Positions 24,892-33,640 of a stretch of 54,015 nt of DNA are shown piece by piece. Positions within the stretch are counted from its first letter, which is position 1. The number at the start of each line of letters is the position of its first letter. This DNA is from Eubacteriales bacterium (lineage in GTDB: Bacteria > Bacillota > Clostridia > Lachnospirales > Lachnospiraceae): NCBI GenBank assembly GCA_030536575.1, contig JAUNPS010000034.1:1-54015 (forward strand). Reading direction: 5' to 3'. The position numbers were made by a program, and so were the translations under genes. Under the pieces are notes generated by a model that was given only the letters and a program-made list of their open reading frames with translations, made no database searches and was not told the origin of the DNA.

Positions 24892-26157
24892 TTAAGGCCT
24901 GCGGATATCCTGGTAGAACAAAGTGGCAACTGCGCAGAAAGTGCCGCCGGCATAAGAGGTCTGGATACAGCCGTCGTATTTTTCCGCGGCAGTTTGGGCG
25001 CTTTTTAAGCCCAAGCCATGGAGGCCGCCTTCGGTTTTGGTGGTCTGCAGGCCATTTTCGGTTTGGATGGGCGCGGCGGAAGAACTGTTTTCGACTTTGA
25101 TCACCAGTATTTGATGGATGCGGCGGATCGTCAGCCGGATAAACCGCGGTTCCGTGTCCGGCGCTGCCTTTGCGGCTTCGAACGCATTGTCCAGAAAATT
25201 CCCCAGAACCGCGCATAAATCGGCGCTTCGCAGATTCGTATGGCGTGGAAATTCGACTTCTGCCTGAAAGGGGATTTCACAGGCTTTCGCGTCGGCCGCT
25301 TTTCGGTTAATGAGATAATCGACGGTTTCGTCTCCGGTCCAGACTGCGGCGGTTATTTCCTGAAAGGGAGCCTGGAGGTCGTACAGATATTGGGCGGCTT
25401 CGTTGTATTTTTGGTGGGAAAGAAGCTGCTGCAGAACTCCAATGTGATTGTGGAAGTCGTGGAACAGCCGGGCATTGGCCGCATAGGCATGATTTAATGC
25501 GGTATAGTCACGTTCGAGCAGTTCTGCCTGTTCGGATTTGAGGCGGGCAAGCTCTTTTTCCGCTTTGTACCGGCGGTTTGCGGCGAAAACCAGGATCGCC
25601 GTCATCTGCATGACAGCCAGAAACGTCCACAGATCCAGGGTGTCGGCGGGAATCGCGAGCACGGATTGCTCGGATAAGGCAACGACAGCAAACAGACCGA
25701 GGATGACGGAGCCGGAAGCAGTCCGGGACGGCTTCCAAAGGAGGACGGGCAGCAGCACGTGAAGAAGCCAGAATGCAAGCTGGCCGCGGCCTGTTTCCAG
25801 GTCGAGAAACGCCGCATTGTGAGAGAAAACACCGAGCCAGGATCCGAAAAGGAACAGCCAAAAGGAAACGGCAATTTCGAAAAAGATTCCAAGAAACAGG
25901 CTTATTCTCCGGTCTGCATTTTGAAAACGAATCACGCAGAAAACAAGCCAGATGGTTTCGAGAGCAATGCGTATAAGATCCGGCAGCCCGGTCAGCAAAG
26001 CCAGAAATATGATGAGAAAGACGCCGGACGATGCGGCCGCAATGCTTTTCTTTCCGGGGCTCTTTGAAGAGAGAACCCGAAAAACGAGAAACAGGTACAC
26101 AACCGCCCGAACCTCTCCGGCGGCAATTTGTGAAAGAATAAGCATTCCGGTTTTCAT
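24892..26157 (-). CDS. GHKL sensor histidine kinase (AgrC-like)
   Basis: This 421-aa kinase has about six membrane segments in the first 190 residues, then a coiled region, the phosphoacceptor segment LFHDFHNHIGVL, the N box LGNFLDNAFEAAK and the G box GGLHGLGLKSAQ of GHKL-type ATPases. It should sense a peptide or envelope signal and phosphorylate the adjacent LytTR regulator. The ATG at 26157 overlaps the regulator stop by ATGA; an earlier in-frame start at 26172 would lie inside that gene. Confidence 0.92.
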   Translation of the reverse strand: MKTGMLILSQIAAGEVRAVVYLFLVFRVLSSKSPGKKSIAAASSGVFLIIFLALLTGLPDLIRIALETIWLVFCVIRFQNADRRISLFLGIFFEIAVSFWLFLFGSWLGVFSHNAAFLDLETGRGQLAFWLLHVLLPVLLWKPSRTASGSVILGLFAVVALSEQSVLAIPADTLDLWTFLAVMQMTAILVFAANRRYKAEKELARLKSEQAELLERDYTALNHAYAANARLFHDFHNHIGVLQQLLSHQKYNEAAQYLYDLQAPFQEITAAVWTGDETVDYLINRKAADAKACEIPFQAEVEFPRHTNLRSADLCAVLGNFLDNAFEAAKAAPDTEPRFIRLTIRRIHQILVIKVENSSSAAPIQTENGLQTTKTEGGLHGLGLKSAQTAAEKYDGCIQTSYAGGTFCAVATLFYQDIRRP

Positions 26158-26873
26158 AGATGCATCCCCCAATAACGGGTAATCTGCTCTTTTACTTCCT
26201 GTAAATGAGAACGGCTGATGGGAAGCGCCGTACCGTTTTGCAGGATGGCCATTCCGTCTTTTATCTGCATGATGTGGATCAGGTTCACGATACAGCCGCG
26301 GTCAATGTAGAGGAATTCTTCCGCGTCCAGCTCTTCATAGACTTTCTGAAGGCTTTTTCGCACTTTGGATATGCCGCCGGAGGCGGTAATGCAGGCATTT
26401 TTCCCGTCGCGTTCGATAAAGAAAATGTCCCGATATGGAATTTTTTCGTAACGGCTGTTGGTCTGGATCGTGTAGGATTTCCCCGCCTCCAGTTCGATCA
26501 GCGCTGCGGCGTCCCGGATGGCCGGAAACAGCCTTGTTTCCAGTTCCTGTTTCGGAACGTAGCGGAAAATGGACAGTTCGAAGGCGTCGATGGCGTATTC
26601 CAGATGGGAAGTGAGGAAAATGATCTTCACATGCGGAAGATGAGGCCGGATAGTTTTCGCAATGTCCATGCCGGTGCTTCCCGGCATTTCAATATCCAGC
26701 AAAAGCAGGTCAAAGAAAAAGTGGTCTTCGGCAATGTCGTAGAGCAGGTTGTCGCTGGAGGTATAAACACGGATTTCTCCGGCGCGGCCGCATTGCTTCA
26801 GACATTGTTCCGTTTGTTCCTGATGTGTCCGGGCTGTGACCGGATCGTCGTCGCAGACTGCGATATGCAGCAT
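26154..26873 (-). CDS. LytTR-family response regulator (AgrA-like)
   Basis: The 239-aa protein has a receiver domain with acidic pocket CDDD, phosphoacceptor Asp60 in LLLLDIEMPG and a conserved TSH/Lys region, and a LytTR DNA-binding domain from about residue 135 (IPYRDIFFIERDGKNACI, then FLYIDRGCIVNLIHI). It is the partner of the GHKL kinase and probably activates the exporter operon through the 21-bp-spaced repeats at 24858-24885. Confidence 0.94.
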   Translation of the reverse strand: MLHIAVCDDDPVTARTHQEQTEQCLKQCGRAGEIRVYTSSDNLLYDIAEDHFFFDLLLLDIEMPGSTGMDIAKTIRPHLPHVKIIFLTSHLEYAIDAFELSIFRYVPKQELETRLFPAIRDAAALIELEAGKSYTIQTNSRYEKIPYRDIFFIERDGKNACITASGGISKVRKSLQKVYEELDAEEFLYIDRGCIVNLIHIMQIKDGMAILQNGTALPISRSHLQEVKEQITRYWGMHL

Positions 26874-26937
26874 GGTATCACCTCGCTTAGAGGCATTGTA
26901 CTACAGGCGGACGGCTTTTGCAATCCGGAAAATCTCC

Positions 26938-26966
26938 TTGAAAACCTGTTTGGAAGGGCATATAAT
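26938..26966 (+). promoter_or_regulatory. Promoter of the carbohydrate ABC operon
   Basis: TTGAAA at 26938-26943 and TATAAT at 26961-26966 are 17 bp apart, 56 bp before the first gene. No catabolite-type operator was recognised. Confidence 0.8.
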
Positions 26967-27021
26967 AAGGAATATTATCGAATTTGGAATCTGGCGGTGC
27001 TGCCCCAGAGAAAGGAATCCC

Positions 27022-28125
27022 ATGAAAGTAGTATTAGAGAACCTGACGAAAAAATTTCCGGGAAGCGGCCGGAATGCCCCCAAAGAGGTCGTCGCTGTGA
27101 ATAACTTTACGTTTGAAATCCCGGATGGGAAGCTGGTCGGCCTTCTTGGCCCTTCCGGCTGTGGGAAGAGTACGACGCTGAACCTGTTAAGCGGCCTGAT
27201 GCGTCCCACCAGCGGCCGGATCCTGTTCGGCGAGGACGATGTGACCCGGCTGCCTGCGGAGAAGCGGGGCGTCGGCGTGGTGTTCCAGAACTATGCCCTG
27301 TATCCCCACCTGACTGTCCGGCAGAATATTCTTTTCCCGCTTCAGAACCTGAAAGGGGCGGAAAAGCTTTCGAAGGCGGAAATGATGAAAAAGGCGGACG
27401 AAGCGGCGAAGCTGGTGCAGATTGGCGATTTGATGGAGCGCAAGCCCAAGGAGCTTTCCGGCGGGCAGCAGCAGCGTGTGGCCATTGCCCGCGCATTGGT
27501 AAAAATGCCGCGGATTTTATTGCTGGACGAGCCGCTTTCGAATCTGGACGCCCGCCTGCGCCTGCAGACAAGGGAGGAGATCCGGCGGATTCAGAAAGAG
27601 ACGAAGATTACGACGGTTTTTGTCACCCATGACCAGGAAGAGGCGATGAGTATTTCGGATCTGATCGTGGTAATGAAGCTGGGCGTGGTGCAGCAGATCG
27701 GGAAGCCCCAGGAGGTTTATGACAATCCGGTGAACCTGTTTGTGGCGAAATTTCTGGGAACCCCTCCGATCAATGTTTTTGAAGGCCGGATTCAGGGCGG
27801 CCGCCTGTATGTGGGCGAGGACGCATTGCTTGCCGTAAAAGGAGTTTCCGACCGGAAAGTCTGGGTGGGAATCCGGCCGGAGGGCTTTGTTTTGAAGGAA
27901 AACGGCCCGCTGGTCTGCCATCTGAACGGTGTGGAGGTTATGGGGCGGGATATCAGCGTGGTGGCCGTCCACAAAGCCGCGGAAACGCCGGTCATCCGGG
28001 CGATCATCAGCGCGGAAAGTAAGGTGGACGTAAGCGCGGAGAATGTCCGCTTTGACGTGAAGCCGGGGAAAGTGTTCGTCTTCGACCGGGAGACGGAGGA
28101 ACGGATTCTTTTCGAAACGAATTGA
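27022..28125 (+). CDS. Sugar ABC transporter ATP-binding protein (UgpC/MsmX/MalK type)
   Basis: The 367-aa ATPase has Walker A GPSGCGKST, Q-loop FQNYALYPHLT, signature LSGGQQQRVAIARA, Walker B ILLLDEPLSNLD and the switch His in FVTHDQEEAM, then a C-terminal regulatory TOBE-like domain (from about residue 235). It energises uptake of a sugar or sugar phosphate by the two permeases downstream. The ATG at 27022 follows AAGGAA. A dedicated ATPase within the operon is unlike Gram-positive systems that share MsmX. Confidence 0.95.
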   Translation: MKVVLENLTKKFPGSGRNAPKEVVAVNNFTFEIPDGKLVGLLGPSGCGKSTTLNLLSGLMRPTSGRILFGEDDVTRLPAEKRGVGVVFQNYALYPHLTVRQNILFPLQNLKGAEKLSKAEMMKKADEAAKLVQIGDLMERKPKELSGGQQQRVAIARALVKMPRILLLDEPLSNLDARLRLQTREEIRRIQKETKITTVFVTHDQEEAMSISDLIVVMKLGVVQQIGKPQEVYDNPVNLFVAKFLGTPPINVFEGRIQGGRLYVGEDALLAVKGVSDRKVWVGIRPEGFVLKENGPLVCHLNGVEVMGRDISVVAVHKAAETPVIRAIISAESKVDVSAENVRFDVKPGKVFVFDRETEERILFETN

Positions 28126-28141
28126 AAAGGAGAGAGGTAGT

Positions 28142-29035
28142 ATGGAGAAGAAAAACTGGAAGGGCTGGCTGTACCTTCTGCCGGCGATCCTGTTTCTGGT
28201 GTTTTTTCTGGTCTATCCGCTGATTGACGTGTTCATTTATTCCTTTGAGGAGGGGTATCATTCGGCGTCCCAGACCTATTTTGGCGTTGGATTGTATAAT
28301 TATTCGTATGTGCTGCATGACCCGTATTTTTTGCAGGCGGTGAAGAATACGTTTCTGCTGGTGATTATCACGGTTCCGATTTCGACGGGACTGGCGCTGC
28401 TGATTTCGGTGGGGTTAAGCTCGATTAAACGGCTGCGGGAGCTTTATCAGACCATTTATTTTCTGCCGTATGTGACGAATACGCTGGCGGTGGGCCTGGT
28501 TTTCATGATCCTGTTTAAAAAGACGGCTTACAGCGACGGCCTGGTGAACCTGCTGATCCAGTGGTTTGGCGGGTCTTCGGTGGATTTTATTGACGGGCCT
28601 TACTGGGCGAAAATGTTTGTCCTGTGTTTTTATACGATCTGGGTGGTTCTGCCGTTTAAAATCCTGATCCTGACCAGCGCGCTGGCCTCGGTGAACCGGG
28701 ACTACTACAACGCGGCGAAGGTGGACGGCACCTCGAAATTCCGCATTTTTTACCGGATTACTCTTCCGATGATTTCGCCGATGCTGTTTTATCTGGTGAT
28801 CACGGGCTTTATCGGGGCGTTTAAGGCGTACAGCGACGCGGTGGCGCTCTTTGGCACGGATTTAAATGCGGCGGGGATGAATACGATTGTCGGTTATGTG
28901 TACGATATGCTGTACGGGAACAGCGGCGGGTATCCGTCCTATGCGTCGGCGGCCGCGATCCTGCTGTTTTGGATCGTTCTGACGATTACCTGCATCAACC
29001 TGCTTGTGAGCCGGAAAAAGGTCTATTATTCGTGA
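28142..29035 (+). CDS. Sugar ABC transporter permease (MalF/UgpA type)
   Basis: The 297-aa protein has six membrane helices and the EAA-loop signature (YYNAAKVDGTSKFRIFYRI, near residues 195-215). It forms the import channel with the next gene product. GGAGAGAGG precedes the ATG. It is 16 bp after the ATPase gene. Confidence 0.93.
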   Translation: MEKKNWKGWLYLLPAILFLVFFLVYPLIDVFIYSFEEGYHSASQTYFGVGLYNYSYVLHDPYFLQAVKNTFLLVIITVPISTGLALLISVGLSSIKRLRELYQTIYFLPYVTNTLAVGLVFMILFKKTAYSDGLVNLLIQWFGGSSVDFIDGPYWAKMFVLCFYTIWVVLPFKILILTSALASVNRDYYNAAKVDGTSKFRIFYRITLPMISPMLFYLVITGFIGAFKAYSDAVALFGTDLNAAGMNTIVGYVYDMLYGNSGGYPSYASAAAILLFWIVLTITCINLLVSRKKVYYS

Positions 29036-29046
29036 GGATGGAGAAA

Positions 29047-29922
29047 ATGGAAAAACGACATGATTTTGAAAAAGGGGAAAAGGCTGCCAGAATCCGCGGG
29101 ATTGCCGGGAAAGCGGTGACGTATGGGCTTCTGACCCTGTGGGCGTTTATCGTGCTGTTCCCGTTTTACTGGATGGTTTTGACGTCCTTTAAGAGCTACA
29201 GCGCTTATAATTCGGAGTACATTCCGAAGTTTTTCACGCTGTCGCCGACGCTCCAGAACTATGTGGATGCGTTTACCACGGTTCCGCTGGCGCGGTATTT
29301 CCTCAATACGGTGATTTTTACGGTGATTACGACGGCGCTGATGCTGGTGGTGACGGTGCTGGCGGCGTTTGCGTTTGCGAGACTGAATTTCCCTGGAAAA
29401 AACATTGCGTTTACGGTCTTTCTTTCGCTGATGATGATTCCAAGCGAGCTGGTGGTGATTACGAATTTTGTGACAATCACGAACCTGAATTTGCGCAATA
29501 CATTTCTGGGGCTGATTTTGCCCTCTGTGACCTCGGTCTTTTATATTTACTTGCTGAAAGAGAATTTTGAACAGGTTCCGGATCAGCTCTATTATGCGGC
29601 AAAGGTGGACGGGACTTCGGATTTGAAGTACCTGCGGAGGGTGCTGATCCCGATCTGTAAGCCGACGATTACGACGATTACGATCCTGAAGGTGATCGAG
29701 TGCTGGAATTCTTACGTGTGGCCAAGGCTGATTACGGACGATGAGAATTATTATCTGGTGTCGAACGGGATTCAGGAGATCCGGGAGAATGGATTTGGAC
29801 GGGAGAATATTCCGGCGATGATGGCGGCGGTGGTGGTGATCTCGATTCCGCTGATCGTGCTGTTTCTGATTTTCCGGAAGAAGATTATGGCCGGAGTGGT
29901 AAGAGGAGGGACGAAGGGATGA
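29047..29922 (+). CDS. Sugar ABC transporter permease (MalG/UgpE type)
   Basis: The 291-aa partner permease has six helices, the early MalG-type FPFYWMVLTSFK and the EAA loop YYAAKVDGTSDLKYLRRV. Two ATGs are possible (29038 and 29047); I prefer 29047 because GAGG at 29034 is nine bases away from it and only touches the first. Its stop overlaps the binding-protein start by ATGA. Confidence 0.92.
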   Translation: MEKRHDFEKGEKAARIRGIAGKAVTYGLLTLWAFIVLFPFYWMVLTSFKSYSAYNSEYIPKFFTLSPTLQNYVDAFTTVPLARYFLNTVIFTVITTALMLVVTVLAAFAFARLNFPGKNIAFTVFLSLMMIPSELVVITNFVTITNLNLRNTFLGLILPSVTSVFYIYLLKENFEQVPDQLYYAAKVDGTSDLKYLRRVLIPICKPTITTITILKVIECWNSYVWPRLITDDENYYLVSNGIQEIRENGFGRENIPAMMAAVVVISIPLIVLFLIFRKKIMAGVVRGGTKG

Positions 29923-31517
29923 GACGGATGTGGAAAAAAACGGGGGCCTTTTTGTGCTGTTTCCTTTCGTGTGCTTTTCTGCTTACGGGATGCCATGGGA
30001 AGAAGGAGCAGAGCGCGTTTGCGCTGCCGGAGGAGTTCGACCTGTCGCAGACTTATGAGATTACGTTCTGGGCGAAGAATGATACGAATAAAACCCAGAC
30101 GAAGATTTATGAAAAGGCGATTGAGGATTTTGAGGCATTGTACCCGAATATTACGGTGAACCTGCGGCTGTATACGGATTATGGGAAGATTTATAATGAT
30201 GTGATTACGAATCTGGCTACGGATACGACGCCGAATGTGTGCATTACCTATCCGGATCACATTGCGACCTATCTGACCGGGGAGGGAAGCGTGGTTCCGC
30301 TGGATACGCTGTTTTCGGATGAGAAGTATGGCCTTGGGGGAAGTGAGGTGCGGTTTGATTCGCCCGCGCAGGAGGAGATTATCCCGCAGTTTCTGGAGGA
30401 ATGTTCGTTTAACGGGCATTACTATGCAATCCCGTTTATGCGTTCCACGGAGGCCTGCTATATCAATAAGACGTATGTGGAGGCGCTGGGGTATACGTTG
30501 CCGGAGGTTTTGACCTGGGATTTTATCTGGGAGGTTTCCGAGGCGGCAATGGAAAAGGATGCGGAGGAGAACTATGTGGTCAATGGCCAGAAAGTGCTGA
30601 TTCCGTTTATTTATAAGTCTACGGACAATATGATGATCCAGATGCTGAAGCAGAAGGGAGCCGGGTATTCTACGGAGGATGGGGAAATCCTGATCTTTAA
30701 CGATACGACGAAGGAGCTGCTGGAAACGATTGCGGAGCATGCCAAGACGGGGGCGTTTTCGACGTTTAAGATTTCCAGTTATCCGGCGAATTTCCTGAAT
30801 GCGGGGCAATGCCTGTTTGCAGTGGATTCTACGGCGGGGGCGACCTGGATGGGGACGAATGCGCCGCTGTCGGATATCAGTGAGGATAAGTTTGTGGAGT
30901 TTGAGACGGCGGTGATGCCGATTCCGCAGTTTGATCCGGAGAATCCTCAGATGATTTCCCAGGGGCCGTCGGTTTGCATTTTTAATAAGGAGGATTCCCA
31001 GGAGGTGCTGGCGTCGTGGCTGTTTGCGCAGTATTTGCTGACGAATGAGGTGCAGATTGCCTATGCGCAGACGGAAGGGTATGTGCCGGTGACGGCAAAG
31101 GCGCAGGAATCCGAGGAATATCAGGATTACCTGGCGCGCTGCGGGGAGGATAATGAGACGTATTATGATGTGAAGATCAAGGCGTCCCAGCTGCTTTTGG
31201 AGAATACGGAGAATACGTTTGTGACGCCGGTTTTTAATGGGTCGACGTCGCTGCGGGATGCGGCCGGGCAGATGATTGAGAATGTGACGAAGTCTGTCAG
31301 GAGGAAGCAGGAGGTGGACGACGCGTATATTGAGGCTCTTTATGAGGACGTGACGTCGCTGTATCATTTGGATCAGATTGGCGGTACGGCGGCGACGGGG
31401 GAGAAGGAGGAGCTTGGGGAGCTGCCGGGGACGGCGGTGGCTTTGCTGGCGGCGCTGGTGGGAGCGTGGGTTTTGATTCTTTTGTATTTGGTATGGGGAA
31501 AGGTTCGGGGAAGATAG
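29919..31517 (+). CDS. Extracellular solute-binding lipoprotein with C-terminal anchor
   Basis: The 532-aa binding protein delivers substrate to the importer. Its signal peptide ends in the lipobox LLTGC (Cys25). The mature part has family 1 features, such as YEITFWAKND, YEKAIEDFEALYPNITV and YPDHIATYLTGEGSVVPLD. The C-terminus is unusual: LPGTA, then about 20 hydrophobic residues (VALLAALVGAWVLILLYLV), then KVRGR, which looks like a sortase sorting signal or a second membrane anchor. Substrate unknown, probably an oligosaccharide or sugar phosphate. Confidence 0.9.
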   Translation: MRRMWKKTGAFLCCFLSCAFLLTGCHGKKEQSAFALPEEFDLSQTYEITFWAKNDTNKTQTKIYEKAIEDFEALYPNITVNLRLYTDYGKIYNDVITNLATDTTPNVCITYPDHIATYLTGEGSVVPLDTLFSDEKYGLGGSEVRFDSPAQEEIIPQFLEECSFNGHYYAIPFMRSTEACYINKTYVEALGYTLPEVLTWDFIWEVSEAAMEKDAEENYVVNGQKVLIPFIYKSTDNMMIQMLKQKGAGYSTEDGEILIFNDTTKELLETIAEHAKTGAFSTFKISSYPANFLNAGQCLFAVDSTAGATWMGTNAPLSDISEDKFVEFETAVMPIPQFDPENPQMISQGPSVCIFNKEDSQEVLASWLFAQYLLTNEVQIAYAQTEGYVPVTAKAQESEEYQDYLARCGEDNETYYDVKIKASQLLLENTENTFVTPVFNGSTSLRDAAGQMIENVTKSVRRKQEVDDAYIEALYEDVTSLYHLDQIGGTAATGEKEELGELPGTAVALLAALVGAWVLILLYLVWGKVRGR

Positions 31518-31530
31518 AAGAAAATAGATA

Positions 31531-31558
31531 TTGATTTTCGGACGGATTGTTGTATAAT
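31531..31558 (+). promoter_or_regulatory. Promoter of the secreted-protein gene
   Basis: TTGATT (31531-31536) and TATAAT (31553-31558) are 16 bp apart, about 48 bp before the start codon. Confidence 0.65.
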
Positions 31559-31605
31559 GAACTTGAACTTTTTACATTACATTTACGGAAAAAGGAGAAT
31601 AAAAA

Positions 31606-32364
31606 ATGAAAAAAATCTTAGCATTTGTTTTAACGCTCTCTTTAACGATGGTTCCGGGCAGCCTGGTCATGGCGGAAAGCGAGACGGAGACGGAAGAGCC
31701 GGACGTAAAGTCTGAAGGGGTTATGACCTATGAGGAATATGCGGCGGCGGAACTGGATTCGGAAGTTGTAGTGGAGACCTATGTTCAGGCGAAACAGTCC
31801 TGGTGGGAGGATAAGGCCACGCTTTATACCCAGGATAAAGACGGCGCGTATTTTATCTACAATGTTGCCTGCTCCGAAGAGGACTATGCAAAGCTGGAAG
31901 CCGGAACGAAGATTAAAGTGACCGGTTATAAATCGGAGTGGTCCGGCGAAGTGGAAATCATTGATGGGACGTTTGAGATTGAAGAAGGCGAGTACATTGC
32001 GCCGGTAACGGATGTGACGGATCTGCTTGCGAATGAAGAAGAGCTGATTGAGCATCAGAATGAATTCGTAGCGTTTAAAGGGATGACCGTAGAAGCGGCT
32101 GGACAGGATGAAGATGGAAACGATGTGGCGTTCCTGTATAACTGGGATGGCTCTGGCCAGGATGGCGACGACCTGTATTTTAATGTTTCCCTGGATGGCG
32201 AGACTTATACGTTTACGGTAGAGTCTTATCTGTGCGATAATACGACGGATGTTTATAAAGCTGTAACGGAACTGGAGATCGGGGATGTGATCGATCTGGA
32301 AGGATTTCTGTACTGGTATGAGGGCGTGAACCCGCATATTACGGCTGTGGCGGAAGCGGAATAA
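31606..32364 (+). CDS. Secreted acidic protein, probable OB-fold repeats
   Basis: The 252-aa protein has a Sec signal peptide (MKKILAFVLTLSLTMVPGSL, cut likely after VMA) and a very acidic mature part. Two similar halves of about 100 residues, each with strands such as VVVETYVQAK/KIKVTGYKSEW and VAFKGMTVEAA/GDVIDLEGFLYW, suggest tandem OB-fold domains. Function is unknown. It stands alone between a promoter and a terminator; AAAGGAG precedes the ATG. Confidence 0.75.
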   Translation: MKKILAFVLTLSLTMVPGSLVMAESETETEEPDVKSEGVMTYEEYAAAELDSEVVVETYVQAKQSWWEDKATLYTQDKDGAYFIYNVACSEEDYAKLEAGTKIKVTGYKSEWSGEVEIIDGTFEIEEGEYIAPVTDVTDLLANEEELIEHQNEFVAFKGMTVEAAGQDEDGNDVAFLYNWDGSGQDGDDLYFNVSLDGETYTFTVESYLCDNTTDVYKAVTELEIGDVIDLEGFLYWYEGVNPHITAVAEAE

Positions 32365-32372
32365 GGAGAAAG

Positions 32373-32403
32373 AAAAAATCACCTCGCGAGGGGTGATTTT
32401 TTT
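32373..32403 (+). terminator. Intrinsic terminator after the secreted-protein gene
   Basis: AAAATCACC and GGTGATTTTTTT arms around TCGCGAGG form a terminator with an A-run and T-run. Confidence 0.85.
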
Positions 32404-32441
32404 ATGCGCTTCCGGGAAAACGCTAAAATCTGAAATAGCAG

Positions 32442-32470
32442 TTGCATGTTTTAGGAAAGCTTGCTACGAT
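32442..32470 (+). promoter_or_regulatory. Promoter of the rpn remnant
   Basis: TTGCAT (32442-32447) and TACGAT (32465-32470) are 17 bp apart. AGGAG follows at 32476, yet the coding frame it serves lacks its N-terminal part. Confidence 0.6.
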
Positions 32471-32499
32471 AGAAGCAGGAGAAGGTCTGGGATGGGCCG

Positions 32500-32798
32500 A
32501 TGTGCCTGAAGGATATGATTGTAGAGATGCCGGAAGAGATCGAGCGGATTTTTGTGGATTATCGGATGAATCTGGTTCAGGTTCGGGAGAGCGATTCGTA
32601 TGTGTTTCAGAATGAGGATGTGCGGGCGGTTTTCGAGATATCGAGGGAAATTTTCAGAGGGAATTTTGAAAAGATTGCCGCACGATACAAGGACAGGGAA
32701 ATTAAATCGGAGTTAGTTACCGTAATTGGGAAGATTACGGATTCGACAGAGTTAATGCGTCAGGGAAAGAATAAGGAGGTGTCGGTTAATATGTGTAC
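32500..32798 (+). pseudogene. rpn-family nuclease remnant, 5' piece
   Basis: This frame encodes the middle/C-terminal part of an Rpn-family (PD-(D/E)XK, putative transposase) recombination-promoting nuclease: KVWDGPMCLKDMIVEMPEEI, RMNLVQVRESDSYVFQNED and the NMCT end. The catalytic N-terminal domain is missing; a promoter and Shine-Dalgarno sit directly before the truncated frame, which points to an internal deletion. At NMC(T) it is interrupted by the RIT-like element, and its 3' end resumes at 37002. Confidence 0.75.
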
Positions 32799-32831
32799 GG
32801 AAATCCAAACGTTTGGATTTCTTTACACATA
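32790..32831. repeat. Nested palindrome at the left element end
   Basis: A perfect 22-bp palindrome (32800-32821, arms GAAATCCAAAC and GTTTGGATTTC) is flanked by TATGTGTA (32790-32797) and TACACATA (32824-32831). It could form a cruciform and looks like a recombinase core site with two facing arms. It has no counterpart at the right end. Confidence 0.7.
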
Positions 32832-32877
32832 CTAACTCCTTTCATATCCCAACCTTTTTAAATAAACACTACATTTA
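32824..32877 (+). repeat. Left terminal inverted repeat, 54 bp
   Basis: It begins TACACATACTAACTCCTTTC and ends ACATTTA and matches the reverse complement of 36955-37008 at 51 of 54 positions. Confidence 0.92.
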
Positions 32878-32976
32878 CAAGAATTCAAATCATTAAAAGG
32901 TTTGGATTTTTTATTTTGTTCATATACACATGAAATAATTTCTGGTATCTTTAAAGTGAATTTGTTTAGAAAGGAA

Positions 32977-33016
32977 ATCCATGTGCAGTTCCCGGTCAAA
33001 GTTGCTGCACATGGAT
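32977..33016 (+). promoter_or_regulatory. Hairpin before the zinc-ribbon gene
   Basis: ATCCATGTGCAG (32977-32988) and CTGCACATGGAT (33005-33016) form a perfect 12-bp stem with a 16-nt loop. The second arm contains the possible start ATG at 33011, so the structure might limit translation of the element's first gene. Confidence 0.45.
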
Positions 33017-33556
33017 CGGTTTTTAACCATGAATAGTATAACAAAATGTTCCCCTGTTTTCAATGCCAGAACAGGTATAATTTCCTATGCCTGGGATGAA
33101 CTTATGCAGGAGAAAACTCCATGTCCGCAGTGTGGCAGAATGATGAAGTACTGGTATTCCCGCAAGCGAGGAGTAATTATTTCTGACCATAAATATATAT
33201 TTATGGCTCCACGCTTTAAATGCACCTGTGGAAGGACAATGACAATGCGCCCGTATTTTATTGCTTTACGAAAACAATATAGTATTTTTTCTATTCAGGA
33301 AATCCTCAACGCAGATATATCCTATGACCACATAGTCTCCGCCGCTTATGGAAGTTCCATGGTGGCAGGGTTTAGAAAATGGGCTGTTGCCCTCGTAAAG
33401 GGCATCGTCGCAGATCAGCATAAAACCGTTATGCATGACGAGCGCAGCGTGGTGCGGACGCTATATCAACAGGAAGGCAGTCTCTGGCTGTCGTCATTCC
33501 TCCAAAAAGAGTCAGACAGTGAACCTTTTTCCATGCATCCCTGTCTAAGTGGCTGA
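33011..33556 (+). CDS. Zinc-ribbon accessory protein of the RIT-like element
   Basis: This protein of about 181 aa has a CPQCGRMMKYWYSRKRGVI motif followed by RFKCTCGRTMTMRPYF, a four-cysteine zinc ribbon, and then helical sequence. It resembles DUF6431-type proteins encoded near clostridial transposases, from memory only. It may bind element ends or DNA. The start is uncertain: ATG at 33011 or 33029, neither with a good ribosome binding site. It precedes the three recombinases by 84 bp on the same strand. Confidence 0.55.
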   Translation: MDRFLTMNSITKCSPVFNARTGIISYAWDELMQEKTPCPQCGRMMKYWYSRKRGVIISDHKYIFMAPRFKCTCGRTMTMRPYFIALRKQYSIFSIQEILNADISYDHIVSAAYGSSMVAGFRKWAVALVKGIVADQHKTVMHDERSVVRTLYQQEGSLWLSSFLQKESDSEPFSMHPCLSG

Positions 33557-33640
33557 ACCTGTCTGTAAATCTGCACCCTTGTTTTCTTTATTCGGCATAT
33601 GTTTTCAGGTATTCTTGATGTATGCAAGGGAGGGAACAGA

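Noticed and set aside
29772-31367. 531-codon minus-strand frame opposite the binding-protein gene
   Set aside because: It is an antisense shadow with Arg/Ile/His-rich composition; the plus strand encodes a clear lipoprotein.
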